Positions 17,131-25,717 of a stretch of DNA of 64,000 nt are shown here, in pieces (positions within the stretch are counted from its first letter, which is position 1; each line of letters opens with the position of its first letter). Source of the stretch: Salinimicrobium flavum (GTDB taxonomy: Bacteria > Bacteroidota > Bacteroidia > Flavobacteriales > Flavobacteriaceae). The stretch is taken from contig NZ_JBHULT010000005.1 of assembly GCF_042684505.1 (NCBI RefSeq), positions 1 to 64,000 on the forward strand, read 5' to 3'. The notes under the pieces are model-generated. The model had not been told where the DNA came from, ran no database searches, and saw only the letters and a program-made list of their open reading frames with translations. Made by a program: the position numbers and the translations under genes.

Positions 17131-17382
17131 TTGAATTTTATTTTATGATTTATTTACAACGGTATAGTTATCAGTATTTTACTCTTATTTATCTACTGGT
17201 TATCACAATAGCTTTAGGTAGTTCATCGGCTTTTAAGAGTCTTATCTTTATTATTTTTTTCAGCAGAAGAATCCCCGATCTAATTTTATTTTGATATATT
17301 TAACACCTTCCTGTTAAGTAAAAGCAAAAGATTCCCTACCTCTCATTGCACAAACTTGATTAACTCTTTATACAAGAAAACA

Positions 17383-19227
17383 ATGAAGTTAGAGAAAATC
17401 TTGGATCGCCTAGGTTCAATAGAAAAAAACTCGTTTATAAAAGTTATAGATAATATTATCTCCAGTAATCCTGAAAATTCCAAGGAAATTGAAAAAATCT
17501 TAAGTTCTGCAGATAAAGGCTTAAAATCCGCTGACAGCCGAAATATCTCCCGAGTCTTTTCATTAATTAAAGATGAGTTTTATGATTATTTGTGGTGTGA
17601 ATTTCAGGACACCGCTTCTCAGCTTGATATTTTGACAGACATTATTGTTCAGGACGGAAATTGTATCATGAAGCAGGACTGGTTTTCAAGATTATATGAG
17701 GCCGAGATTAGAAACTTGAAATCAAAAACCAAGAAACTTGAGTCAGAACTCAAAAATGATAAATCGGAAATTTCCGAGGAGCGCAAAAGAGATTACAAAA
17801 TATATTCAGCCTGTTTAAGAACGGCCTATCAAAACGATATAAGCAATAATAGAGATGCTAAAATAACTTCTGACGAGCTATCTATCATTCTTACGTTATC
17901 TCAAGAATTAGAGCTATCTCAAGAAGAAATAAAGCTTATTAATTATTCCATTCTTCCCATTAGAAAGATGGAAGTGCTAGATGTCATTAATAACCTAAAG
18001 AACATTGGGGTCATATTTTTTTCCAAAAAAGAAAATACTATTTATGTTGCAGACGAAATGGTGCGAGTACTAAGAAGAGTCAGGGAAAAAGAAGTAGCCG
18101 ATAAATTTCTCCGTAGAACCTTGAGAATACTTAGAGAGCCTATAGTTAACCAGATTGCCAGAAAACATAATATTAATAAGGACATCAGTTTTTCTGCAAA
18201 AATTGAAGAGATAATTAAGGAAGGAATTTCTTTTACAGGATTGTTGAAAAATGACATTCATAAAAAAGGCGCGACTTTAACCGAAAAAAAGAATGAACTG
18301 AACAAACTATGTGAGAAAAGCCTAGGAATAGATAATCTCCGAGGAAGTACAATTGAAGACAAAATTCAAAGTTTGGTTGAATATTTTGAAAATGTAGAGA
18401 ACGATGAAAGAATAAATATTGCTCTTGACGGTTATGAAAAAATGTTAGCTGACCTTAATATTTCTTTGCCGAAGCTAAACAAACAAATTCAGAATCAATT
18501 TATTTTACAGGAGGAATTCGTGTTACGTGCTGAGTTTCTTCTTGATTATAACATAAAGCCGCGGGATATTCTTGATCTAATAGCAAAGGATGATCTGAAG
18601 CTATTCATCTCCGAGAATGGAATTAAGCAGCGTGGTGATGATATTCTCAACATCCTGGAGCACTATAAAGATGCAGAAAATCTATTCCTAGAGAATTATG
18701 AGAAGGTTGCTTATAGAGATCTTAATGCTCTAAAGAGCAATGGAATTTCTACAAAAGAAAGTGAACTAGGTTTGAAGTTTGAAGAGCTAACTAGAAAAAT
18801 CTTTACAGAGCTAGGATTTAACGTGGATGAGGACTTGAAAAAGCGCTTAAATACCAATAAAGATATGGTCGATATTCTATTGCACATAGAAAATGGAGAT
18901 GTGATTATCGTAGAATGCAAGACAAGTAAGGAAAAAGGCTATAACAAATTTAGTACTGTCTCGAGACAACTGAAGGCCTATAAGAGATTAGTAGAAAAAA
19001 ATGATAGGCGCGTGGTCAAAATTCTACTTCTTGCTCCTGAATTTAGTGATGATTTCATAACGGACTGTGAGATGAATACTGAATTAAATCTTTCATTAAT
19101 TACAGCTTCCTCCTTGTTGCAAATTCATGATTCCTTCAAATCCTCTAGTTATAAACAGTTTCCCCACGTGCTCTTCAGAGATGTATTAATAAATGAAGAT
19201 AGGATAGTAAAGGCGCTGAGTAAATAG
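17383..19227 (+). CDS. PD-(D/E)xK nuclease-domain protein, candidate defence effector
   Basis: 614 residues from the ATG at 17383; a TTG at 17356 would add nine. The C-terminal about 150 residues carry a RecB/Mrr-type nuclease site: FEELTRKIFTELGF (helix with glutamate), MVDILL (D497), VECKTSK (E511, K513) and RQLKAYKRL (QxxxY, Q529-Y533). Before it, about residues 140-200 (RDYKIYSACLRTAYQND to ITSDELSIILTLSQELELS) resemble a TerB-like helical domain, followed by a winged-helix-like stretch and coiled helices. No family match is claimed for the N-terminal half. It is divergent from the RT operon, shares its low G+C and no other gene lies between them. A role as retron toxin or as an independent defence nuclease is inference. 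Confidence 0.75.
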   Translation: MKLEKILDRLGSIEKNSFIKVIDNIISSNPENSKEIEKILSSADKGLKSADSRNISRVFSLIKDEFYDYLWCEFQDTASQLDILTDIIVQDGNCIMKQDWFSRLYEAEIRNLKSKTKKLESELKNDKSEISEERKRDYKIYSACLRTAYQNDISNNRDAKITSDELSIILTLSQELELSQEEIKLINYSILPIRKMEVLDVINNLKNIGVIFFSKKENTIYVADEMVRVLRRVREKEVADKFLRRTLRILREPIVNQIARKHNINKDISFSAKIEEIIKEGISFTGLLKNDIHKKGATLTEKKNELNKLCEKSLGIDNLRGSTIEDKIQSLVEYFENVENDERINIALDGYEKMLADLNISLPKLNKQIQNQFILQEEFVLRAEFLLDYNIKPRDILDLIAKDDLKLFISENGIKQRGDDILNILEHYKDAENLFLENYEKVAYRDLNALKSNGISTKESELGLKFEELTRKIFTELGFNVDEDLKKRLNTNKDMVDILLHIENGDVIIVECKTSKEKGYNKFSTVSRQLKAYKRLVEKNDRRVVKILLLAPEFSDDFITDCEMNTELNLSLITASSLLQIHDSFKSSSYKQFPHVLFRDVLINEDRIVKALSK

Positions 19228-19502
19228 CTTTATATGGAAGAATATCTCAAATAAACCATGCTTAACCAGTCTCAAATTGATGCTCCAATGTTTGCTTGGA
19301 ACGCGCAGTTGGGCACGGTTACTTCCATCATTAGTGACCCTGAGATTTGCCTGCCGTTATCCGCCAATAGATTTACCGTATGTTCGTTACTTTCACTGTA
19401 CCGTTACATACACCTGTTACCAGTTGATACAATATTAAACCAATCTAAACATCAGTATAAAAATAAGGGCAAGTTTTCTAAACGTGCCCCTTTTAAATTT
19501 GG
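19228..19502. other. Intergenic right flank of the island
   Basis: 275 bases without a convincing gene. I looked for a copy of the tRNA-Leu 3' end that would mark a right attachment site and found none. Confidence 0.5.
19460..19492 (-). terminator. Terminator of the large secreted protein gene
   Basis: On the minus strand AAGGGGCA and TGCCCTT form a stem (with one bulged G) followed by ATTTTTAT. It lies just past the stop codon at 19503. Confidence 0.7.
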
Positions 19503-22500
19503 TTATTTGATTAGAGTTGTCTTGAGTTGCTGTGAACTTCCAGTCAATACGAGAGGATATAGCCCTTGTTCCCAGGAATCATGATTAAAGCTCCAGAACA
19601 AATCTCCACCTCCACTTGGCACCTGAAAATACTTCTCGATAAGTTTCTGTCCATTTAAAGTGTATATTGCTGCGTGAATGGTCTGATCTCCAACCTCAGG
19701 AGGGAAGCTAATCCAAAATCCATTATCTGCAATGGGATTAGGATAAACCATCCCTTCTATTTCACCTGATAAGGATTGAGACTCTATAAAAGCACCTGTA
19801 GACGTACAGTCGGTTCCCCTGGAAACAAGATTACTTTTTTTCTCTCTACCATTTTTATCATTCCAGTAGATGATCAACATGGTTCTGTTATTGTCAGTCA
19901 GCGGTGTGTTGAACTGAGTATCTCCCGGGTTTGCCACTAAGGAGCCGGATAAGGTTGTATTTTTAATTTCCCACCTTACTTGTACAGTACAAGTACTTGG
20001 ATTGCTGATTACCCAGGTTTCGACAGTGGAATTTTCAGGACATACCTGTGTAACATCCAATCTGTCTGTTCCTATGCAGTCCAAGGGTTCATCTATACCA
20101 TCGCAGTCCTGATCAATACCATCTCCGCGAATATCAAAAGCACCAGGATAGATCGTCAAGTCATTGTCATTACAATCTCCAGCTACAGTGGCATATCCGG
20201 ATTCTGGTTCTATGCAAGACTCAATATTTGTTTGAGGATCATCAACACCATAACCGTCACCATCACCATCTACATAATAGGTGGTGGTGGTTCCTCCTTC
20301 AAGTGAAGCAGTAAAAGTAGTAAAGGAGAAATTCTGAGCATCGTCTGTTACTGTCAACGTCACAATTGTTTCAGTGCTGATGACTGTTCCGGAAACGGGA
20401 TCCTGGATTATCGTTAGGTCTGCATCGCAGTTATCTGAAACTGTAACCAAAGAAGAATAATCACCTAAAGTTGCCTCACAATTGTCATCTGCAATTAAAG
20501 TTTGATCTTGAACAGAAGTAATTGTAGGATCTGTATCATCCCTCAGAGTAAGATTAAAGGATATACTGCTGCTGTTCCCATTTCCGTCATTTGCTGTAAT
20601 CAGGATCTCCTGAATGGTTCCGTGCCCTGAGAGTTCAGTGCCTGCCTCTGGTGACTGAACCACAGAGGGAGTGGAACAATTATCTGTAGCCGATGCTTCG
20701 GAACGATAATCCGGAACTACAAACTTACAATTTGCATCCAGGATACCTTCTTTGGTGGCAACGGGAGAAACCACCGGTTTTGTATTATCCTTAAGAGTAA
20801 TCAAAAAGCTTGTGGAATTGCTGTTTCCATTGCCATCATCAGCTGTCAAGGTTATTAATTGAGTAGTATTATGGCCTGTCAACAGTGTTCCAATAGCAGG
20901 TGATTGAGTAACAACAGGATCGCTACAATTGTCTGTTGCTGTTGTTTCACCAGTATAATCTGGAACTGCGAATTGGCAATTTTCATCTACACTAACTTCC
21001 TTGTCTAACACTGCAGTTAGTTCAGGAAGAATTTTATCCTGGACGGTTACTGTCGTAGTACAGGTGACAGTGACATTATTAATGTCTGTTACAGATAACG
21101 TCACAACCTGATCTCCTATGTCTTCACAGGTAAATTCGGTTTTGTCTATAGTCATTGATTGGAACCCACAGCTTGTAGTGCTTCCGTTATCCACCGCTTC
21201 AACTGTTAGACTTGCTGTTCCATCAGGACCCAGTTCTAGAGTAAAAGGATCTTTGCAAACCGCAACCGGCCCAGAACAGGTGCCTGTAACTTCTACAGAA
21301 GCACTGAATTCAGAAGTGTTTCCCCCTGCATCTGTGGCAGTGGATAAGATAAAGTCTCCTACAACAAAGCCACTTCCCGTAGGTAAAGGGACAGATATTT
21401 CTTTTGGAATTCCTGCATTATAGTCAGCTTCTGTAAATGTATCATAGAAGAGATATTCTTTAGCCTGCCTGTTTCCTGCGTCGATGAAAAACTCTACTTG
21501 AATAGGATAGGTGGAATTACCAGGAGCAGAATCAACAAAATAACTCAACTTAATATTTCCGCTTTCCAGGGCTGCATTGTTTTCCAGAACAGGGAAATTT
21601 TGCAGGCGGTTGTGGCCGGCATCAGCATCACCTGGATCATTAGAATTGAGTCCGAAAGGTAAAATATCGATACCCATCAAGCTATTACCATATATGCTAT
21701 TTCCTGATACTTTAGCCTGCATGGCATATCCGCCAAAGTCCCAGGTGTTCTCGATAATCACTCCATAATTTCCTCCTCGAATGATATTTGACATTCCAGC
21801 TTCAATACCGCCTAAAACAATATCTGTACCCGAATCTAGCTTTATTACTCCTCCTCTATTAATAGAGTTCTCAAACCCAATAATATTATTAAATATTCGC
21901 CAATTATTGGTGAACTCTAGATCCAGAACTGCATAATCATCTCCAGCAATAATGTTTCCTTCTCCCTCATTTACACCTCCGATTAGAATCGATTCACCAC
22001 CAAAGCTAAATATTCCTGGAGCATTCGGTGCCAAGGGAGCCTCACCGGACGCATCAGTACCAATTAAATTTCCTTGAATTTTTCCGTATTTACCAACGGC
22101 CTCGACTTGTCCAAGCCCACCATTGCTAGATATAATATTACCCTCTCCAGGATTAGGGCCTCCCAAAATATAATATTCTCCTCCCATTTCTATTCCACCT
22201 GAAACATTTGGGATAGGAATGTTTCCTGTAATATCTGTACCAATCCGATTGCCAAAGACTATCGTTCCACTTCCATATTCATAAGCACCTTGTTCATTAC
22301 CTGAAATTATGTTTCCCTCTCCTGGATTGGCACCTCCTATAAGGTTGCCAGTGGGAAGAGGATCTTCATAAAATTCACGACCGCGAATGTTAATGCCCAC
22401 TCCTGAGACTACGTTGTCATTTAAGTTACCATTGGGAACTGGAGAACCATCTGTTCCAATACCTATGTGATTTCCAAATATTTTATTCTGATGACCAGCT

Positions 22501-23333
22501 ATTGATATCCCTTGATCGAGATTTCCAGATATAATATTTATTTCAAATTCACTAGCTCCTCCTATTATGTTATTGTTTGCATTTCTAAAGTAAATTCCAA
22601 TATTGTTGCTTACGCTAGCCAAACCCAAAGAATTGGTGCCTATAAAATTTCCTGTTATTTTGTTCCGTTCAGAGATGAGGCTGTAGTTTGCTCCTCCGTC
22701 TATCACAATTCCTCTAAAATTTCCAGATATTATATTACGGTCTATTGCTTGGATTCCCCCTATTGTATTATCTGAACTGTTGACCAATAGAATGCCATTT
22801 CGATTATACAGTTTGGTACTTCCGTCAGCTTCAATTCCAATAAAATTTCCTGCGATTGTATGGGATCCAGTATTATTAGCAATTACCCCTGCTGGAGTAC
22901 TATTTGAAGGGTTAACCGAATCGAAAAATCCCCCAATCACAAATCCTTTTATAGTACTTCCTGAAGAATTTCCTATAAGGTTGAAGCCGCTAAATACGAC
23001 TCCATTGCCATCCACTATGATTTGGGGACTTTCCCAGGAGTATCCCGGCTGAGAAGTCCCATCAAGTTGAATCGGTTCAATTATATCCGGCAGGACCGAA
23101 AGAAGAGTGATTCTGTGCGGACCCTCCCCTGGAATATCAAAGAGGATATTGTCTTTAGCAGGATCAGAGTTTGCTAAAGTAATTGCTTCTCGTAAACTTC
23201 CTGAGCCTGAATCGGAGTTATTTGTTACTATATAATCAGTTTGCGCTTGGATCTGCAATCCTAAGAAAATTATAATTGTTCGAATTACGAATTGGCATAC
23301 CGATCCCTGGAAAAAACAGTAGTTGTTTTTCAT
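19503..23333 (-). CDS. Secreted type IX-sorted protein: beta-helix, HYR-like repeats, MopE-like domain
   Basis: 1276 residues. A signal peptide (about 1-30) is followed by the SGSGSLREAITLAN opening of the CSLREA-type right-handed beta-helix and a long region of repeated NxIGG/GNxIG rungs to about residue 570. Then come HYR-like/Ig-like modules, three of about 80 residues sharing the pattern ENCQF...PDY...ATDNCS...LTADDGNGNS. A MopE-like calcium/metal motif follows (YYVDGDGDGYG, DCNDNDLTIYPGA, DGIDQDCDGIDE). The C-terminal about 80 residues (GMVYPNPIADNGFWISF to LKTTLIK) form a type IX secretion type A sorting domain. It is likely a surface adhesin or matrix protein. It is monocistronic with its own terminator. 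Confidence 0.92.
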   Translation of the reverse strand: MKNNYCFFQGSVCQFVIRTIIIFLGLQIQAQTDYIVTNNSDSGSGSLREAITLANSDPAKDNILFDIPGEGPHRITLLSVLPDIIEPIQLDGTSQPGYSWESPQIIVDGNGVVFSGFNLIGNSSGSTIKGFVIGGFFDSVNPSNSTPAGVIANNTGSHTIAGNFIGIEADGSTKLYNRNGILLVNSSDNTIGGIQAIDRNIISGNFRGIVIDGGANYSLISERNKITGNFIGTNSLGLASVSNNIGIYFRNANNNIIGGASEFEINIISGNLDQGISIAGHQNKIFGNHIGIGTDGSPVPNGNLNDNVVSGVGINIRGREFYEDPLPTGNLIGGANPGEGNIISGNEQGAYEYGSGTIVFGNRIGTDITGNIPIPNVSGGIEMGGEYYILGGPNPGEGNIISSNGGLGQVEAVGKYGKIQGNLIGTDASGEAPLAPNAPGIFSFGGESILIGGVNEGEGNIIAGDDYAVLDLEFTNNWRIFNNIIGFENSINRGGVIKLDSGTDIVLGGIEAGMSNIIRGGNYGVIIENTWDFGGYAMQAKVSGNSIYGNSLMGIDILPFGLNSNDPGDADAGHNRLQNFPVLENNAALESGNIKLSYFVDSAPGNSTYPIQVEFFIDAGNRQAKEYLFYDTFTEADYNAGIPKEISVPLPTGSGFVVGDFILSTATDAGGNTSEFSASVEVTGTCSGPVAVCKDPFTLELGPDGTASLTVEAVDNGSTTSCGFQSMTIDKTEFTCEDIGDQVVTLSVTDINNVTVTCTTTVTVQDKILPELTAVLDKEVSVDENCQFAVPDYTGETTATDNCSDPVVTQSPAIGTLLTGHNTTQLITLTADDGNGNSNSTSFLITLKDNTKPVVSPVATKEGILDANCKFVVPDYRSEASATDNCSTPSVVQSPEAGTELSGHGTIQEILITANDGNGNSSSISFNLTLRDDTDPTITSVQDQTLIADDNCEATLGDYSSLVTVSDNCDADLTIIQDPVSGTVISTETIVTLTVTDDAQNFSFTTFTASLEGGTTTTYYVDGDGDGYGVDDPQTNIESCIEPESGYATVAGDCNDNDLTIYPGAFDIRGDGIDQDCDGIDEPLDCIGTDRLDVTQVCPENSTVETWVISNPSTCTVQVRWEIKNTTLSGSLVANPGDTQFNTPLTDNNRTMLIIYWNDKNGREKKSNLVSRGTDCTSTGAFIESQSLSGEIEGMVYPNPIADNGFWISFPPEVGDQTIHAAIYTLNGQKLIEKYFQVPSGGGDLFWSFNHDSWEQGLYPLVLTGSSQQLKTTLIK

Positions 23334-23378
23334 TATTTATAGTTTTTAGGTTACTACTTTATAAAAATGAAGGGGGGT

Positions 23379-23415
23379 ATGTAGGGAATTACATTACTTA
23401 ATCCGATGTAGGGAA
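23379..23415. promoter_or_regulatory. Direct repeat ATGTAGGGAA x2 upstream of the secreted-protein gene
   Basis: Identical 10-base copies at 23379-23388 and 23406-23415, 27 bases start to start and about 45-80 bases upstream of the leftward gene's start. The arrangement suggests binding sites for a dimeric activator; no regulator is identified. Confidence 0.45.
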
Positions 23416-23764
23416 ATAAGATCAGAAAGATATATTCTTAAAAATATATAAAATATTGAAAAGCAATAAGTTGGGAGTTCATAAATTTATGTTAAACTCA
23501 ATAATTCAGTTTTCCTTACTTCAGAAAATGAGGCTTGGAAGGATTAATTTTTGCAACTGCATTATGATCATAACTGAAAGCTCTTTTCCGTATAAACAGT
23601 GCTTAATGGAATGGTCTGGCAAGACTATAAAAAAGAGAGCCGCGGCATCTTGTGACGATATTCCTGGATTAAGGTCAAGATGATACTTTTATTTAAGGAA
23701 ATCCCTTCTCCGTATTTTTACCGGAAAGACCCTGTAAAGAGAGATAAGAATACCGGAATTTGCG

Positions 23765-23772
23765 TAATTTTG
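23765..23772 (+). promoter_or_regulatory. -7 box TAATTTTG before the HNH-like gene
   Basis: An exact match to TAnnTTTG, 18 bases before the ATG at 23790. It supports that start over the in-frame TTG at 23760, which lies upstream of the box. No good -33 TTG is seen. Confidence 0.45.
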
Positions 23773-23789
23773 AGGTTCAGATAAAGCGT

Positions 23790-24293
23790 ATGGAGAGGAA
23801 GAAAAAATGGAAACGGCATCCCGTTTTCAGGGAGCTGTGGATCAGTAATGATGGGAAAGGTTTCAGGCTTAATGAAAAACCTTTAAAAATTAAAGATCAC
23901 CGGCTAAAACCGGGAAAGATCCTTAAGGTGGTGAGTGTTAATCGTGCCTATTATTCTGCTCCCAAACTTATCCTGGAAACCTGGGGTGCGGCTAAACCTG
24001 AAGACGGTCGTCGCTATTATGCCCTGTACCGGGATGGCAACAAAGAAAATCTGCATCCCGAAAATCTCTACTGGGGCAATAATTTAATGAGTCGCAATGA
24101 ACTCTTCGAAAAGAACCTTAGGCAAAGTAAACTTTCCAAAGATCAGACCTACGAGGCTTATCACCGTAATAAATTCAAAGGGGAATCTATTGCTTCTATT
24201 GCAAAGGATATGAAGGTATCTGACATGAGTATTCACAGAGCCATAAAAAGGCTGAGCAGAAAAATTGAAGAGACGCGTAAGAATAACAGTTAA
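23790..24293 (+). CDS. HNH-endonuclease-like protein with C-terminal HTH
   Basis: 167 residues. The segment YALYRDGNKENLHPENLYWGN (in parts) resembles the DGNxxNNxxENLxW core of NUMOD/HNH homing-type endonucleases. The usual catalytic VNHIDGN is changed to YALYRDGN, so a catalytic histidine is missing. The C-terminal part (LSKDQTYEAYHRN, GESIASIAKDMKVSDMSIHRAIKRL) is a helix-turn-helix of the resolvase/homeodomain-like kind. It may be a DNA-binding protein derived from a mobile endonuclease. It stands alone between the secreted-protein gene and the EEP gene. Confidence 0.6.
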   Translation: MERKKKWKRHPVFRELWISNDGKGFRLNEKPLKIKDHRLKPGKILKVVSVNRAYYSAPKLILETWGAAKPEDGRRYYALYRDGNKENLHPENLYWGNNLMSRNELFEKNLRQSKLSKDQTYEAYHRNKFKGESIASIAKDMKVSDMSIHRAIKRLSRKIEETRKNNS

Positions 24294-24320
24294 AAAAAAC
24301 CGCCGGAACGGATCCGGCGG
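24292..24320 (-). terminator. Strong GC hairpin terminator
   Basis: CCGCCGGA/TCCGGCGG (24300-24307 with 24313-24320). On the minus strand it is followed by eight Ts, so it should end the leftward transcript of the EEP gene. It also lies just past the stop of the rightward HNH-like gene. Confidence 0.8.
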
Positions 24321-24464
24321 TAGCCATCTCGAAGGCCTGTCGTTTCAATTATGAAAGGCCAAATGTATGAACCCAAGAATTTTCTTACGGTTAAAAAGCT
24401 CACAAAATCTGCCGGTATTTTCTTAAAATGTCAGTCAGACAGCGGCTTCGCAAGCTAACTATCT

Positions 24465-25544
24465 CTATACCAGTCGGTCTATGGGATGACCTTTCTCAAT
24501 CTTTTCATCGGTCCATTGCTGTTCTTCCTCGTTCGGAGCTTCCGGTTTCTCCTGTGCCGGCTCGGCACGCGGTTCATAATTGAGCTTTACGAAAATTGGA
24601 AAATGGTCTGAGCCTATGTTACGAAGGCGTTTAAGTTCCACAAGGGTGAAATCCCCGGAATGAAAAATATGGTCCAGCGGCCACCTTAAGATGAATATCT
24701 TGGTATGGAAAGTGTTGAAAAAACCCCTTCCTATCCTTGGGTCGAGCAATCCGCTGATTTGCTGGAAAAGCCGGGTAGTCCTGGACCAGGCTACATCATT
24801 GAGATCACCAAATACCAGGATAGGTTCTTTTTTGGGATCTAGACTTTTACCTACCATCAGCAGTTCGGCGTCCCTATTGGTAGAAGTGCTGTCTTCGGTA
24901 GGGCTGGGGGGTTTGGGGTGCAGGCAATGTATCTTTACCCGTTTCCCGTTTCGTAGTCTCACATATCCATGAATAGAGGGTATTTCTTCAGAAATAAGGT
25001 ACTTTATCTCTACTCCCTCCAGTTTTAACCTTGAATAGAGGTGCATTCCGTAGAGATTGTCCTGAGGGATCTTTACGGTATAAGGGTATTCACTTTCCAG
25101 TACAGCCAACTCCTTTTCCCATTTCAAATCGGTTTCAAGGGTTAGAATTATATCTGGATCTTTATCTTCAATTCTTTTAAGCAGCCTGTGATATTTGGTG
25201 TTGGTGGTAAGTACGTTACTTACCAGTACAGAGATACAGTTTTCCCTATTGTTCTCCACAAATTTGAAAACCTGCTTTTTGGCAAGAATGGTATAGGGGT
25301 AGATTTTTAATCCCTGATAAATAAAGCTGCCCGCCAGGAGAAAGATCACTAAAAAGTGCCACGTGGACGAGAAGTCGTAGATAAAAAAGCAGGCTATTAA
25401 TGCCAGGAGGACAAGAAAACTTATCTGTAGTCTTGGAAAATCGAAACCGCGAACCCACCATTGGTCAAATTTGGTTAGGGAGGCCAGGGTTGGAATGAGG
25501 GTAATTGCACTGAAAATTGTGGCAATCAATTCGGGGCTGTTCAT
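24465..25544 (-). CDS. Endonuclease/exonuclease/phosphatase (EEP) family membrane protein
   Basis: 359 residues. Three hydrophobic segments occupy about the first 90 residues (ATIFSAITLIPTLASL, ISFLVLLALIACFFIYDF, FLVIFLLAGSFIYQGL). An EEP hydrolase domain follows with VSNVLTTNTKY, PDIILTLETD, HCLHPKPPSP, the catalytic FGDLNDVAWS and the C-terminal GSDHFPIFV. Such proteins hydrolyse phosphodiesters; the substrate is unknown. The last about 40 residues are proline- and glutamate-rich. The hydrolase probably faces the periplasm. Confidence 0.88.
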   Translation of the reverse strand: MNSPELIATIFSAITLIPTLASLTKFDQWWVRGFDFPRLQISFLVLLALIACFFIYDFSSTWHFLVIFLLAGSFIYQGLKIYPYTILAKKQVFKFVENNRENCISVLVSNVLTTNTKYHRLLKRIEDKDPDIILTLETDLKWEKELAVLESEYPYTVKIPQDNLYGMHLYSRLKLEGVEIKYLISEEIPSIHGYVRLRNGKRVKIHCLHPKPPSPTEDSTSTNRDAELLMVGKSLDPKKEPILVFGDLNDVAWSRTTRLFQQISGLLDPRIGRGFFNTFHTKIFILRWPLDHIFHSGDFTLVELKRLRNIGSDHFPIFVKLNYEPRAEPAQEKPEAPNEEEQQWTDEKIEKGHPIDRLV

Positions 25545-25717
25545 GTTCTTACTATCGAAATTTCTCCCCGAATTTACATATTATTAAAAAAATCACCTAA
25601 ACACCTTTGATGATTATTTTAAAAAAGGAGATTATGTAGTGGGGGGAATTTCGGATTATAACTTTAAATTGTATTTTAGAGATTTTATCCCGGGATTTCC
25701 GAAATAGTAAAAATCAT

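Larger units (their letters stand above)
16767..17382. other. A+T-rich divergent intergenic region of the retron island
   Basis: 616 bases without a protein gene, between the leftward retron operon and the rightward nuclease gene. It holds an inverted repeat, a 16-base palindrome at 16876-16891 (AAGCTATTAATAGCTT), a 21-base near-palindrome at 17110-17130 and a leftward -7 box. The part left of the -7 box is a candidate msr-msd region. Confidence 0.7.
23334..23789. other. Divergent intergenic region with direct repeats
   Basis: 456 bases between the large secreted-protein gene and the HNH-like gene. It contains the ATGTAGGGAA direct repeat and a -7-like box. A 75-codon open frame at 23456 lacks protein-like features. 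Confidence 0.5.

Noticed and set aside
15036..19502. A right-hand attachment site matching the tRNA-Leu 3' end
   Set aside because: I searched by eye for the T-arm and acceptor sequence past the nuclease gene and found no copy.
19258..19584. A 108-codon plus-strand frame overlapping the end of the secreted-protein gene
   Set aside because: It overlaps the T9SS sorting domain on the opposite strand and crosses that gene's terminator.
19503..23333. CRISPR-like or tandem DNA repeats in the secreted-protein gene
   Set aside because: The periodicity is at protein level (beta-helix rungs and HYR-like modules of about 80 residues); no regular DNA repeats with spacers.
23456..23683. A 75-codon frame in the divergent region before the HNH-like gene
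   Set aside because: No protein-like composition, no promoter or family resemblance; it lies in low-complexity A+T-rich DNA.
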